A stretch of 64,000 nt of DNA from contig OX637296.1 of assembly GCA_951799445.1 (NCBI GenBank), forward strand, positions 10,292,001-10,356,000, in the 5' to 3' direction. The notes beneath the pieces were generated by a model. The model saw nothing but the letters and a program-made list of their open reading frames with translations. It made no database searches and had not been told where the DNA came from. Within the stretch, counting starts at the first letter, position 1. Each line of letters begins with the position of its first letter. The stretch comes from Pseudisothecium myosuroides (lineage: Eukaryota; Streptophyta; Bryopsida; Hypnales; Lembophyllaceae). A program made the position numbers and the translations under genes. This document shows positions 44,777-57,885 of this stretch, piece by piece.

Positions 44777-47700
44777 ATGAAGAAGGATTTCTCAGAATGG
44801 TATACTGTTACATCAAGTGGTAAAGTGAAGTGCAAAGCATGCAGCTTGGAATTTGCGAATCGAAAGTGCCGTATGTTGAGTCATTTGGGATATGAAGGGA
44901 AGAATGGTACTCGTGACATAGGAATAAGCCTATGTACGCGATTGACATCTGGAGTTCGCGCTCTTTTTCTTCGGTGTAATGGATCATTCCCACGGAGATT
45001 GGATCTTGAGAATGTAGATGGCCAACATCTTCCAATAGTTACAAATAGTACGCCAAATGGAAAGGATTCAGACCGTTCAACTCAAGAGGACTCGTACACA
45101 GCTCCTATTCAAACAGTTCGTTCAGCTTCGGGAATGAACCAAAACACAGAATCTAGGAGCCAAGAAGAAACTCCATCTTCTTCCATTAGTAGGCCTCGTA
45201 GACAATGTTAGCTAATAGATGGTTTTGAAGAAGCTGATAGATGCAATTTGAATACGTTGTGGGCTAATTTTTTCTATTCAGCAAACATATCGTTCACGGT
45301 AGCGAGAAGTGAAGTATTCAAAGAGGCAGTGAAGAGAACGGCTGAGTTCAAAAAGCCATACAGCCCTCCTTCGTATAACGCTTTACGAACAAAATTGTTA
45401 GACCAAGTGAAGGGAGATATTGAGGTGAAATTGCATAAGCGGACAGAAAATAGTATCTAAAAATCTGGTACAACATTGTCTACTGATGGATGGAGCTCAG
45501 TTACAAATCAGCCATTGATAAATGTGATGCTTGTGTCTTCCGCGGGAGAACAATTCTTGGGATCAGTGGACACAAGTGGGTTTGAAAAAAATGCAAAGTA
45601 TTTGGCAACTATTTTGGACACATTTATACAGAAGGTAGGGCCTGAGAATGTGGTGCAAATAACCTCGGAAAATGCTCCTGTGAATCCTAAAGTCGTGCAA
45701 ATTATAACGAAGAAGTATTCGCACATTTTTTTCCAAGGGTGCGTGGTCCACGCCTTGAATTTGTTGCTTAAAGATTGGGGCAACGAAGGGTGGATAGGGA
45801 ATTTGGTTAATGAAGCACAGATGGCGCTTAAGTTTTTTAGAAAACGACACATGCCGCTTGTACTACTTTGTACTTACGAAAAGGAATTGAGCTTGTTGAT
45901 GTCGGGGAAAATAAGATTTGTCTCCAATTTCATTGCATTGAAGCGCTTGCTGAAGGTGAATAGTGCATTAAAACAAAGTGTGACTGACCCGCGTTGGAAT
46001 ATATACGTGAGGACCTTGTCGGACAAGAAAGACAATAGTCGTACAAAGTCTCGACTTGTGAAGAGGATACTGAACAGCTCTGAATTCTGGAAGAATTGCA
46101 AGAATTTGGTTGAATTACAGGGCCTTGTTGTTTATGGCCTCCGTGATCTAGATGCAAAGACACCATGTACGGGCAAGGTTCTACATATTGTGCGGAAAAT
46201 GCGGAAACATGTGTTGGATATAGATAATCCACCTTTTTGCTTGACCAAGAAAGAAGTAAAATCACTGCAGCAGGCATTCCAGAATCGATGGGAATTAGTG
46301 GAGAATGATCTCATGTATGCTGGGGCTCTTTTAAACCCATATCTTCTCTACGACATAGAATTAGCCGATGATGATCATGCAATTGACGCATGCAAGAACG
46401 TATTCAGGCGAATATGTAAACCTAGAGAGTACGCTGACGTTGTTAAGGAGTTCATGGCTTTTCGACATCGTGAGCCTCCTTTTCACAACATGTTAGATCC
46501 AAGTGAGTCCAAATTATCAGCGCACACTTGGTGGGATTTTGAAGGAATATGCGGGAAACTCATTGCTCCAATTGCGAGGAGAATATTGGGGCAACCTGTA
46601 TCTTCATTTGCATGTGAACGCAATTGGAGTAGTTATTCTTTTGTTCACAACAAATCTCGTAACAAGTTAAAAACAAAGAGAGCCATGGATTTGGTGTACG
46701 TGTATACAAATTCAAGAGTCTTGTCCGCATCAAAGGAGAGAGATGAGAAAGAGTGGTACCATAAGAATGCGGAGTCGGAAGAATCCGAGGGGCCTATTGG
46801 TGACAGCAGTGATGATGATGATGATTTTCTGGAAGAAAATATTGTCAATCACGTCTATGACGAAGAACGTGAAGACATGTAGCAATCGGAAGATGAACAA
46901 GGAAGAAGTGATGCGGACCTTCTAGATGACGTACGCCACGATATGAGTGGACACATGCACAATTCCGGTGGTGGCAGATGGAATATGTACAATGATAATG
47001 TGACCAACAATAATGGAAACGAGTATGATTTCCCTGTAGAGGATGGTCACTATGAGAGTGATGAAGAGGTACCTTCCATAGCAAGATTTCTAGATGGAAG
47101 CCGCATTCTAAGCACCGAATCGCTTTTGGCAAACAAGGAGGACACCAATGTTACACTAGCAACTGAAACTGGGATTACGGTTGTAGCTGGTACGTCTAAA
47201 AGAGGGGTGGTGCTTAGTACGGAAAAGTCACCATTGGCAGCAGTGGCCCATTTAGAAAAAAATGACGAACGAAATGATGAAGAATTAGTGAATGTGGACA
47301 ATACAATGTTGGAGTCTGGAGGAAGATTGGAGAGCAATCGTACGGAGGAACAAAGTACCGTGGATCCTACCACGCAACTACCGGTGAACAATGTAGTTTC
47401 ACAATTGATAGAAAGCGGAAGCCCAAACATGCTACACACTAGTGAAGGCATGAAAGAAAGCATGCCAAGCACCATGAAATCGCCACGTAGGAATCATCCA
47501 ACACCTCCACGAGTACTATTCAGTACAAAAAGTACCACTGTGTTAGGTTCAAGAAGTTTTGAATCTGAAATGCGGACTTCCAACATATCTTCAAGCCGTA
47601 TTCATGAAGATAATGTGACATTGGATGCCGTGTTCAAGAAAAAAGGTATCCCACTTCAATCATCTATGAAGCCATCAAACGTGAAATTGAAATCTTTGAA

Positions 47701-48256
47701 TGAAGTACATGGATGCAGCACTGAGGGGCAACAAACAGGAAAAACAGTGTTGGAGTAATCTATTGAAGCGAAGAGAAAACGAGTGATGGAGCCGTTGGTT
47801 ATATCCCCAAAGAAGAAAGCAAACGTAGGAAAACCTCCTCTTGATAGACGTGAGCGAAATGCGGTACTTCCCCTCACAAAACCAGAAGCGGTTGATTGTC
47901 TTCGACAACGCATAGGGAAAATTTTAATACAAGTGAAAAAAGAGAAAAAGATGGGCAAGTCAAAGAGAGCTTCTATATCTAAGAAAGTGCTTAAAAATAG
48001 GGGTGGAAGTCAATTATCTGCTTCAGACGACGAAGATGACACGTTTGACAGTGAAGACGACGGACTTCAATCAAATGAATATAGTAGCGAGGCAGAGGTG
48101 AGAGGAGACATTGATTACTACCCTGTGAAATCCAATCGTAGAAAAGGCTCAAACGAAGGGTAGTTCGTAAAGAAGGTGTTTAAAGGCAAAAAGTTGAAGA
48201 GACAAGACTTCAACTATTGTGTGCAAGCATTGATCCCTAGTAGAGTAGTAGAGTAA
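44777..48256 (+). pseudogene. Gene C: hAT transposase with BED finger and long C-terminal extension, five in-frame stops
   Basis: A single reading frame of 1,160 codons without a frameshift, interrupted at 45209 (TAG), 45458 (TAA), 46880 (TAG), 47756 (TAA) and 48161 (TAG). Codons 15-40 form a BED-type finger (C19, C22, H36). Codons about 230-350 are the DUF659/hAT catalytic start (LSTDGWSS with D237; a second acidic position ITSENAP is Glu298 where Asp is usual; CVVH at 322-325). Codons about 585-650 are the hAT dimerisation domain (FACERNWSSYSFVHNKSRNK). Beyond it lie some 450 codons of Ser/Glu/Asn-rich and basic sequence, unusual for hAT. It would have cut and pasted the element; as read now it is inactive unless stops are bypassed. 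Confidence 0.8.
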
Positions 48257-48525
48257 GTAGACTAGAACTCTAGAAGTTCAGAACTAGTTTGCATATTTAT
48301 GTTTGAAAATGTATTGAAATCTTGAAGTTTATTACATTCCATTGAAAGTGAAATTCAAAAAATGTTCCTTGTGTATTCTTTGATTTTTTATTTTCAAGTA
48401 TTCAACAACATATTTTTGAAAGCAACATATCTCAAAAACATCAAAAAGTAACCTACTACTTGCAACAAAATAAAAATGTATTTATACGAATATAACTCAA
48501 AGTACTCAACCATAAAATACTAAAA

Positions 48526-48676
48526 TCGCCCGTCCGCCCACCCGCTTGACTCCCGGACGGCGACTGGACACCGTATGCCCACGTCCACAGCGTCCATTGT
48601 AACCGGTCGTCCGATCGTCTGGACGTCCTGTTTTCGGACGCGATTTCCGAAAAAACGAACGTCCGGGACAACCCTG
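48526..48676 (-). repeat. GTCCG cluster 5 and right terminus of a hAT-like element
   Basis: GTCCGCCC-type words fill 48526-48665. Read inward on the minus strand the end is CAGGGTTGTCCCGGACG (48676-48660), matching the CAGGG start typical of hAT inverted repeats, and GTAGAGAG (48677-48684) would be the 8-bp target copy. I found no partner CAGGGTTGTCC plus GTAGAGAG anywhere to the left in the window, so the left end is outside, or lost. Confidence 0.55.
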
Positions 48677-48684
48677 GTAGAGAG

Positions 48685-49200
48685 AGTAATTGAAATTATA
48701 TTTTTTTGACAAAGTATGAATTAGCTATGAATTTTTGAAGGTTTAGTCTTAAAAGAGTCTCTAGACTACTCCATTACTAACAAAAATTGTATCCATAATG
48801 CTCATCTAAGTACTCATTTACAGCAGTCACAATATTTTTTGATATGGAAGGCCTTCATAAAGTCATTTTCTACAATGATTTACACTGAAAAAGTTGGGTG
48901 TTCCTAATGAGGTTACTAATTACTCCATTAGTGTCAGGTAAGACATTGATTATGGTCCAAAATCTCACAAATTGAAAACAACCACCATGGGATCATTCCC
49001 TAGGTGTCCATCATGGGACATATGACCATGATGGCATTAGAAGAATTTTCATCCCTCCGAAGGGCTGCTCTGAAGTGACAAACCAAATTCTTAGAAAGTT
49101 TGGTCTATCACTCTAGAAAACTGCTGCAGTCAGCAGTCAGCTTGGCTGACTGCTCGCCGAAACAGTCAATTTTCGTGAATTTTTTTTTTTGTAAGATTAA
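48685..49200. other. AT-rich spacer, no gene
   Basis: No supported ORF. Contains AGTATGAATTAGCTATGAATTTTTGAAG, reminiscent of the 67-bp repeat of piggyBac A. Confidence 0.4.
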
Positions 49201-49205
49201 AAAAA

Positions 49206-50355
<1,150 letters not shown>

Positions 50356-50625
50356 CACTATAAGAAACCCCTGTTTTAGGTGACGAGCCCTAATTTTTTA
50401 TGACGGACTTTAGGTGATGTCAATGTTGACAACCCAAAGATTTTATGTCAACAAAAATGTACAACGTAACATCAATATTGACAATCCAATGTTTTTATGT
50501 CAACATTGATGTTATGTTGTACATTTTTGTTGACATAAAATCTTTGGGTTGTCAACATTGACATCACCTAAAATCCGACATAAAAAATTAGGGCTCGTCA
50601 CCTAAAACGGGGTTTTTTTATAGTG
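50356..50625. mobile_element. CACTA-like foldback MITE (270 bp)
   Basis: Begins CACTATAAGAAACCCC and ends GGGGTTTTTTTATAGTG. Almost the entire length is one inverted repeat (GTTTTAGGTGACGAGCCCTAA pairs with the right arm), with a GTTGACAT-rich centre. CACTA/TAGTG ends and a 3-bp AAA flank on both sides fit a CACTA MITE, although an A-rich flank is weak evidence for a target duplication. Confidence 0.8.
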
Positions 50626-50653
50626 AAAATAGTCATGCCATGACTATTTTCAC
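50623..50653. repeat. Perfect 31-bp palindrome
   Basis: GTGAAAATAGTCATG, a single C at 50638, then the exact complement. It starts inside the last 3 bp of the MITE, so the two may be linked. Confidence 0.8.
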
Positions 50654-51355
50654 AACCATAAAATGTATCCGCAATTTATTTTTTGTCTTCTTTTGAAACA
50701 TATGGACTATTGTATCTGTAGTTCTTAATGGTACAATCGATGTTTAATTGATAGTTGTTTCAAATAAGTCAAATTAAATCCAATTAAGCCACTGAATTTG
50801 GCTTAATTGGATTAAATTTGAAACAAATTAAGTTTCAAATAAGCCACTTAATTTGGCTTCTTTGAAACCTAATTGAACTTAATTTGTTTCAATTAATCAA
50901 AATGAAATAAGTGGTTATTGAAGTTGGTAGCCAAAGGCAACTAGTTTTAATAGTTGCTTATTTCATTTGTGAGTTAGAAGATGAGAAGAAAAGCTCTTTA
51001 TGCAAGTGGGGTAGTGGTAGGGTTAACAACCCATGTGGGATATGTATCTTCACTAATTTGACAATGAGTGAACTATCTTCACATTATCCCATAGCCTTTG
51101 TGAATTCATGGTGGACAATGCATTTCTCTATAAAATCAACATTTTTATCCTTCATAAAGACTCACCAAATGTCTATGAAGTGAGTCTTTTACATTGTCAT
51201 CAAAAAAATTGGTGGTTGATGGTAATTGGATTATTTTTGGACATTTGTTTTCTTTGTACAATTTGATTTGAGTGCAAAGTGCATTTGTTTTCCTTTCCAA
51301 AGTATGAATTTTGTTATTTTTTTAGTTGAATTTGTTTGAAGTCTACTTTAATCCC
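50654..51355. other. AT-rich spacer with an inverted repeat
   Basis: CAAATTAAATCCAATTAAGCC near 50768 is mirrored by GGCTTAATTGGATTAAATTTG near 50800. No supported gene. A 90-codon ORF at 50911 has no recognisable features. Confidence 0.45.
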
Positions 51356-51359
51356 TTAA
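51356..51359. other. TTAA, left boundary of piggyBac B
   Basis: TTAA followed by CCCTTTAGTGACC. The partner at 63064-63080 reads GGTCACTAAAAGG-TTAA. Confidence 0.75.
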
Positions 51360-51539
51360 CCCTTTAGTGACCATGGAGATACGGTTTAGCAAAATTGAGG
51401 AGAACACCTAACTAATTTGACATACGTTGCTGCAAATTGTAGGCTATTGATTTGCGTACCTTTAAGGATCAGTTGACCAATTTCACTTTCAAAATTCAAC
51501 AAAGTGCATGCACATAAGACTGTCATTCACTGACAGTTC

Positions 51540-52555
51540 TTGCAAAGGAAAACACGGTGCAAGACACAAATACGACCAATTGCAAGGAACTGGATGACAA
51601 CAAGGCACAATCGCGACGATTCATTTTGCAGAATGGTGACCACAATAATCAATACTGCTTTTTCTCTTACTAGATGGACCGCTTTCAAACGCAAATTCGG
51701 ACAAATACAACAGGGTGCACCTCCGATATGGGCGAAAGAGGAAGCCTATGTACAAGCAGCATCTTCTAAGAAAAAATCAACTACTGTCTTTGTCTTTTCC
51801 TCCCCGGCTTTGTACCAACTGTCTCGCTTGTGTTCCCACCATGTCTACTTTGGCGCTCTTATGCGCTCCTACCCTATCCACAAAGTTCTCGTCAAAAGTG
51901 TACAAAGTCCCATGACACACAATCATTGGTCGATCATGAGGGACAATGGAGGTAAGATGGAGATGGAATATTGGAATCATCCACAGGCGTCACTTCAATG
52001 GGTCACAACTGTTCTTCAATGTTAGTGCACCACACAAGCGGTCAACAATCTGAACTCCACGAATCAGAACCTTGCACTAAAGCACAAAACAACCAAGAAA
52101 CAAAACAACATGCAAATGGTGGGCTTAGAGGTTGAAGAAGATGTACTGTTCCAAAATCATTTTTTGGGGGGACCGCGAAGTGCAGCCATAACCGCCACGA
52201 CAAGGCCGTATAACAAAAATTGGAGCATACATCAAAATTCATTTCCAAGCACTAACTGCTCTAATCAAAACTCAAAATCTGTGCATAAGGAAGCTGCACA
52301 GGTATACAACAATCACTGCTACGCATCTCCAGTCCTCCCGCTTGCATAACCACCTCCCCAATTTCAAGTTTCTACTTGAGCAAGGTAGACAAGTCGTTAG
52401 ATTTAGCACATAGTACAAACAACACAATTTGTCACAGGCTCATATTGCAAAAAGCCATGTCCATAGCAAGCCATTTCGATTAAAGAAAGAAAAAAACTTC
52501 AAATTGAAGGACCCATCTCCACCTTCAGCTATAGAAAACAATGCCCACATGTCAC
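51540..52555. other. piggyBac B left interior, no recognised gene
   Basis: A 161-codon + strand ORF (51540-52025) lies here but has no motif I recognise, and this would be the 3' side of the minus-strand transposase. It may be chance or another captured fragment. Confidence 0.35.
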
Positions 52556-53356
52556 TCATAAAGTAGGTGGACCCTTGTGGTAAACCTTGAAGCAGTTCAC
52601 CCTGCACAAATGCGTTCCAAGGCACTTTTGGCACACATACGACATGCGCTTTCGGCATACAAAACACATGTGGCGCTTCGTTGTTTGATGGTGTATGTGA
52701 ACTGCCTTGGTAGCCATTGTTGGGCGCTTTGAATTGCCCAGATGTCGTGCCCGCAATCTACTGGAGTCACATCTAACTTGTGGGACTGGCAAGCCCATAA
52801 GACAATATGCCACTTCGAGGTTGAAGTCTTGGTGAATTTTTGGATGAACGCCATGAACACCACAACTTTCCCGGTACATTATGTAGGCGTTTGTCAATGC
52901 CGTGTCCATCGCGAAGAAATAGACACGTTGCCACCATTTTTTGGTGGCGATTTGAATGGAGTACGAGAGCTGGTCGCTGACGTCAACGCCTCGCATGTGC
53001 TCCGAATATGCAAGCTGAATTGGAGAGGTGGGAATCGGCCACCGCTGCGCACCCTTATTCCGTAGCATGGAAACACTTCCAAACACCATGGAATCTTCTT
53101 ACATTGAGAGAAAATGAACACTTTTTGTACCCTGCCAATATATGGCCGCCATCTGACGGTTGCGGTGGACGCATACTTGAAGCGATCCACGAGTTCCTCG
53201 CTCAGTGATGCTCTATGAGCCTTGAAAACCTTGCCTTTGTTGCCGTATCATGCCAGTGGCATAAAAGCCACGCTTCAACAAGTTGTCAAATAGTGTCACA
53301 GAGGAAAAAAAGTTGTCCATTGCCACATGATAGAACATCCCATCCATGCCGACCAT
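52556..53356 (-). pseudogene. piggyBac B transposase, C-terminal part
   Basis: On the minus strand from the LTR edge leftward: a VAMDNFFSSVTLF-type second catalytic Asp segment next to the LTR, then after frame changes EHMRGVDVSDQLSY (third catalytic Asp), KKWWQRVYFF, a membrane-like NAYIMYR, and a C-terminal Cys-rich zinc domain (CFVCRKR, CQKCLG, CRVNCF). The order and motifs match piggyBac A's transposase. Several frameshifts and stops are present. Confidence 0.75.
53352..53356. other. Target-site duplication ACCAT (partner ACCGT)
   Basis: ACCAT before the solo LTR and ACCGT at 57886-57890 differ by one base, consistent with an old insertion. Confidence 0.7.
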
Positions 53357-56300
53357 TGTGAGCTCCCAATTTGTCACTTGTGACTTGTAGATTTCTTTTT
53401 TTCAAAATTTGCAATTTAAACTTGATAAAAGTATACAAAAAGCCATAAAAAGAGTGTAGAACCGAAATAGGGTTGTGTCATACCCATTATAATATTTGGT
53501 CTAGTTTTGATTTCATACCTAAAATTCCCCCAAACCTCGCCTAAAAATATAATAGAAATCACAAAATAGCGGGGTTGGTTGGATTTGAGTCACATAGCCC
53601 TAAAAGGGCTAGGTTCTATCGTGAATGTGGCAATTCATGGCTAAGTCGGTCCGAGGGATCCACAGTGAAGCCACTAGGTCGGATTCTGGAGTTAGATTTC
53701 GAATTCCCCATTAGATTGATGAATTCCCAAAATCCCGATTGTTATCATGTAGGAGTCATTAACGCAAGACGGGGCTGTGGAGGAATCTACTACCCAAAGG
53801 TGGTGTTATAAGGTAAAGCCCATGCCAGGAGTCCAACGGCGACATCGATTCGCCAAGATTATTTCATTTGTAGAAGATTCCCGCACCATCGACAATTCAA
53901 GGAGATGGCCAATTTGGATCTCCACTGACCAATTGTGCCAGGTATGAAAACGCACCTCTACATCTTTTTTGGGACTTCCTCAGAAGTCCCATGAAAATTC
54001 CCAGCATCTTCTGATTTGTAGAAGAACCTCTATCGGGCGGTCAACCGTTCTAACCTACAATGGGAATTTCGTGGAAATTATCCTGGTTACAATAAAATCT
54101 CAATAAAAATTAAAATATCTTATTTTATGTTAATAATGCGCTCCGTGAAGTTTCATAACATTCTGATAGCGGCAAGTACCTGAATCGGCAAGATTCCTTG
54201 GAAATTAATCATGTGACAGGGTCCCTGCGACGTTGACCGGCATTCCGGGACCATATGATGGCGAAATAAAGTCAACCAAGAGTCCTTTTCTACTCTCTTG
54301 CACCTATCAAAGACCCTAGGCTAGTTACTTTTCTCAAAATAGGAGACCCCTAAGATTTAGGAATTTATCATGACTTGATTTTTAATCTAAATTAACCTAC
54401 AATGGATTTTTGGTCCTGGTACGGGGGGTGCAAGGGTCTAGGATTAAAACATGACGATCTGGAGCCAACGGCACAATCCATTTGACGATTGGAGTTAATC
54501 TCCAAAAATCAGGATGTTGGTCTAGCATAAATGCTAGATAGTCATTTTTTAGAGATTAGGATGAAAATCTTTGAAGATGAGGATGAAAATTCAAGTTGAT
54601 AAGGTTACCGTTAGGAATTTAGAGAGTGTGGTGGACCCTTGGAAACCTATGTAAGGGCCCCATTTCTTTCTCTAGAATCACCCCGTACTTGTTTTAGGTC
54701 CGTGGATCCAAGTTATTTTGGATATTTTGGTGTTTGAAGCCAAAAACTTCTATGGTGTTTTCGGAGTACTTTTGGTTCCATTGTTGTTGTATTTCAAGCT
54801 TTGAAGGTCCTTAGGGTCCTTCTATCTTGCCTTGTGTACTCTTTGTGTACTCTTTGTGCTTTTGTTGTGAGTTGAAAGTTTTTCTATACTTTATGTATCT
54901 TTCGTGTATCTTCGTGAGCTAACTTGTGTAGTTTAGGAGTCCTTTTGGAGTCTTGCACTAACCCTAGAGCAACCCCTCACAGTACCTTGGCAATGCTGCT
55001 TTGAACGGCCTTTAGCATGTGAATTCTTTCGTGCCACTATGTTTGTTCTAACTTGTTTTGTTTTCCTTGCTTACGTGTTCTTACCTTCTTCTAACATTTT
55101 CCTTGTTGAGTGGACCCCCTCCAGGACGGAGAAGCTTTGACTTTGTTGTGTGTTTTCTTTGAGTATCTTTTGTACCCTCTTCTAAAGTCTCCCTTGTTGT
55201 GTGGACCCCCCCTAGACGGCAAAACTTTGAACTTGTAACTAAGTCAAGTCCTACAGTGTGTGTTAAACGGTCTGGACGGCGAAGCTTTGAACCCCTAGAG
55301 TGCCACAAAGTCCTAAAGTTGATGTTAAACCCAACTTTACGGCGAAGCTTTGAACCTCCCTAGTACTTAGTTCCAAAGTCTAGTTTCCAAGACTTTTTTG
55401 AAAACGCCCAAAGTTTAGCTTCCAAGATATATAGTTTTAGCAAGTTCCGTGTTACCCATCTTTTATAAAGTCTAAGTCTTTATCCATGTTTTAGCAAAGT
55501 CCAAGTTTTAGTCAAGTCTTAGCATAAATCCAATTTTCCCCAAGTTTTAGCCAAGTTTTAGCCAAATCTAATTTAGTTCCCAAGTTTTAGCAAAGTCCAA
55601 TCTAGTTCAAAGATCAGAAAACCAGATCAGAAAACCAGTTTAGAAACCAGATCAGAAAATCAGTCGGAAACCAGTTCAGAAACTAGATTGGAAACCAATT
55701 CAGAAATCAATTCAGAAACCAATCAAAAAATTAAAATTAAAACCCCTGACCCCTCAGCTAGCTGCAGCCAACCATGAGGCCAGCGGGAACAAGCAGCTTG
55801 GACCCTGGGCCGGCTACCTCATCTGGGTATTTTTTTTTTTTTTGTCCTTCCTAAAAATGGAGGATTAGGACTCTAATAGGCTAGGGATTTAGAGTAGAAG
55901 AATAGGAATTAGAAAAAAGAGTCTAAAAAAAGGGAAGGGGAGAATAGAAGCAACACCTCCACGAGTCACACCTACACACAAGCACTCCCATCCTCACACT
56001 CTCACCAACGAAACGGAAACGACAAGAATGGAAGGAAATTAGGGAAGAAGGGATGAAGTAGAAGAAGAAAGGAGAGAGACAATCAATAGTACCCTAGTCA
56101 TAGGATTAGGTAGACCTAGGAGGGAAATCTAAAGAGTGTTTGGTGACCGTTAGGAGAAAGATTAGTATGACAAAAAGTAGGAATGTGTAAGGGGGTAGGA
56201 AACACCATTAATTCTCTTGGGTTTTGGAACTAGAGTTGTAAGACGCCATCAATACATTTGGTGGAATAGTATCATCGTAGAAGAAGCAAGGAGAAAGAAA

Positions 56301-57885
56301 AAAAAAAAAGGGGGGAAGGAAGGAGGTTAGATCCTCAAAGAGTGTAATATTTTCTAAAATTAAGCAGTGAGCTTGGAAAAAATCAAACAAACAAGCAAAA
56401 GACTACCATAGAGCATGAGGATGCGTATGTGGATGTGGACGAGGTCATCTCTAACACCGGCAGTGAAGAGGTGAGTCTTTGAACTAGTCTATGGTGTTTT
56501 CTCCCTAATTAGCATTGATTTCTTTAATCAGCCCTTAATCTACGTTTTCAAGCCGAGATTAATGCAAATTAGAAGTTTAGACTCAAAAGTTCATAGATTA
56601 GAAGTAGAGGTTTCCAAAAACATATTACATTTAGGATTTGGCTTTGAATTGACTACGCTAGGGTAAGTTGAGCGGTAAAGGGTAGGGCGGATGAACATGA
56701 TTAAAACTTCATCCAAAAGGAACAATGGAAATTAGGGATTTAGATTAGAAGGAGAATCTAGGATTATAATTAGGAATTAATTAGCGGTTAAAAACTAGAG
56801 TCAACTTGAAGGTTTAATCGTAGAAGTTAAATTCTAAAGTCAAAATTTAGAGTTAACTTTAGGAAGTAAGAATTAGAGTGAAAATTCTAGGGTTAAAATA
56901 GAGGTTACAACTTAGAGTAGTTTGGAAGTAAAATGTTAGAGTTTAATTAGGAGTCAAAAATCAGAGTAAAATTTAGAAGTGAAAAGTTAGATTTTTAGTA
57001 AAATTTAGAAGTTAGAATTAATTTAGAAGTTGAACCATAAAGTTAAACTTAGAGGTTAAATTTTAGGGTTAATTCTAGAAGTAAAATTGTAGGATTAAAA
57101 GTTAAAACATAGAGGTAAGAATTTAGAAGTTAAATTCTAAAGTTAGTTTTAGAAGTAAAAACTTAGAGTAAAAAGTTAAAAGTCGGAATTAAAATTAGAC
57201 GGTTAAATTTTAGAGTTAGTTCAGAAGTAAAAATCTAGAATTAAAAGTAAATTTAGGAATTAAATTTTTAGAATTAATCTAGAAGTAAAAACATCGGGTA
57301 AACTTTAGAAGTAGAAATCTAGAGTTAAAAATTAAAACGTGGAGTAAATTAAAAGAGGTTAAAAGTTAGGGGTAGAAGTTAAAATTTAGAGTTAAATCAA
57401 AGAAGTAGAAATCTAGAGATAAAAGTTAAAACATAGAATAAATTTGAAGAGGGTAAAAGTTAGAGGAAGAGGGTAAAAGTTAGAGGTAGAGGTTAAAACT
57501 TAGAGTGGAAGTTAAAACATAGAAGATAGTCTTAGGGGTTCATGGAAGGAGCATAGGGGTCCCCATTTTAGTTAATTCGGGTCATTAAAAAGGACACCAA
57601 CTACCCAGTCTACCCTAGACATTGGATAGGTAGTTAGGTTAGTAGAATTTTACCATTAAATCACCATGATTCCTGATCATTGGCAGCTAGTTAGAAGTCA
57701 TCACTTGCATCTCTAGGCATTTCTTTTGCCCATCCACGAAAAACTTGGGAAACATTAGCAAGATCCATTGCTTGAAAGGCACAATGAGACCACACTCACA
57801 ACACCCCTTAAATCAAAAGTGGATAAAAGCTAAGAACCTGGTCGTATTTGCTTCCTTACCAAAGGTGGGTAATCAAGCGCCCACA
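53357..57885 (+). mobile_element. Old, diverged solo LTR of the same family (4,529 bp)
   Basis: Starts TGTGAGCTCCC and ends GCGCCCACA, collinear with the other LTRs but with dense substitutions and many indels. Fewer tandem units are present (about 55080-55220) and the 28-bp array is replaced by CCAGATCAGAAA-type repeats (55610-55720). The TATA box has mutated. The leader-exon segment near 56405-56472 keeps its length and donor. Confidence 0.92.

Noticed and set aside
9167..48256. Alternative genetic code with TAA/TAG read as glutamine
   Set aside because: The long frames of gag-pro and gene C are broken mainly by TAG/TAA, but TGA also occurs in frame (10877, 37264). The intact piggyBac transposase, the 339-codon ORF and the 252-codon ORF contain no internal TAA/TAG, and at least one stop in gene C (45458) lies where relatives of the hAT family have a tryptophan. 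Transition-type decay explains the pattern better.
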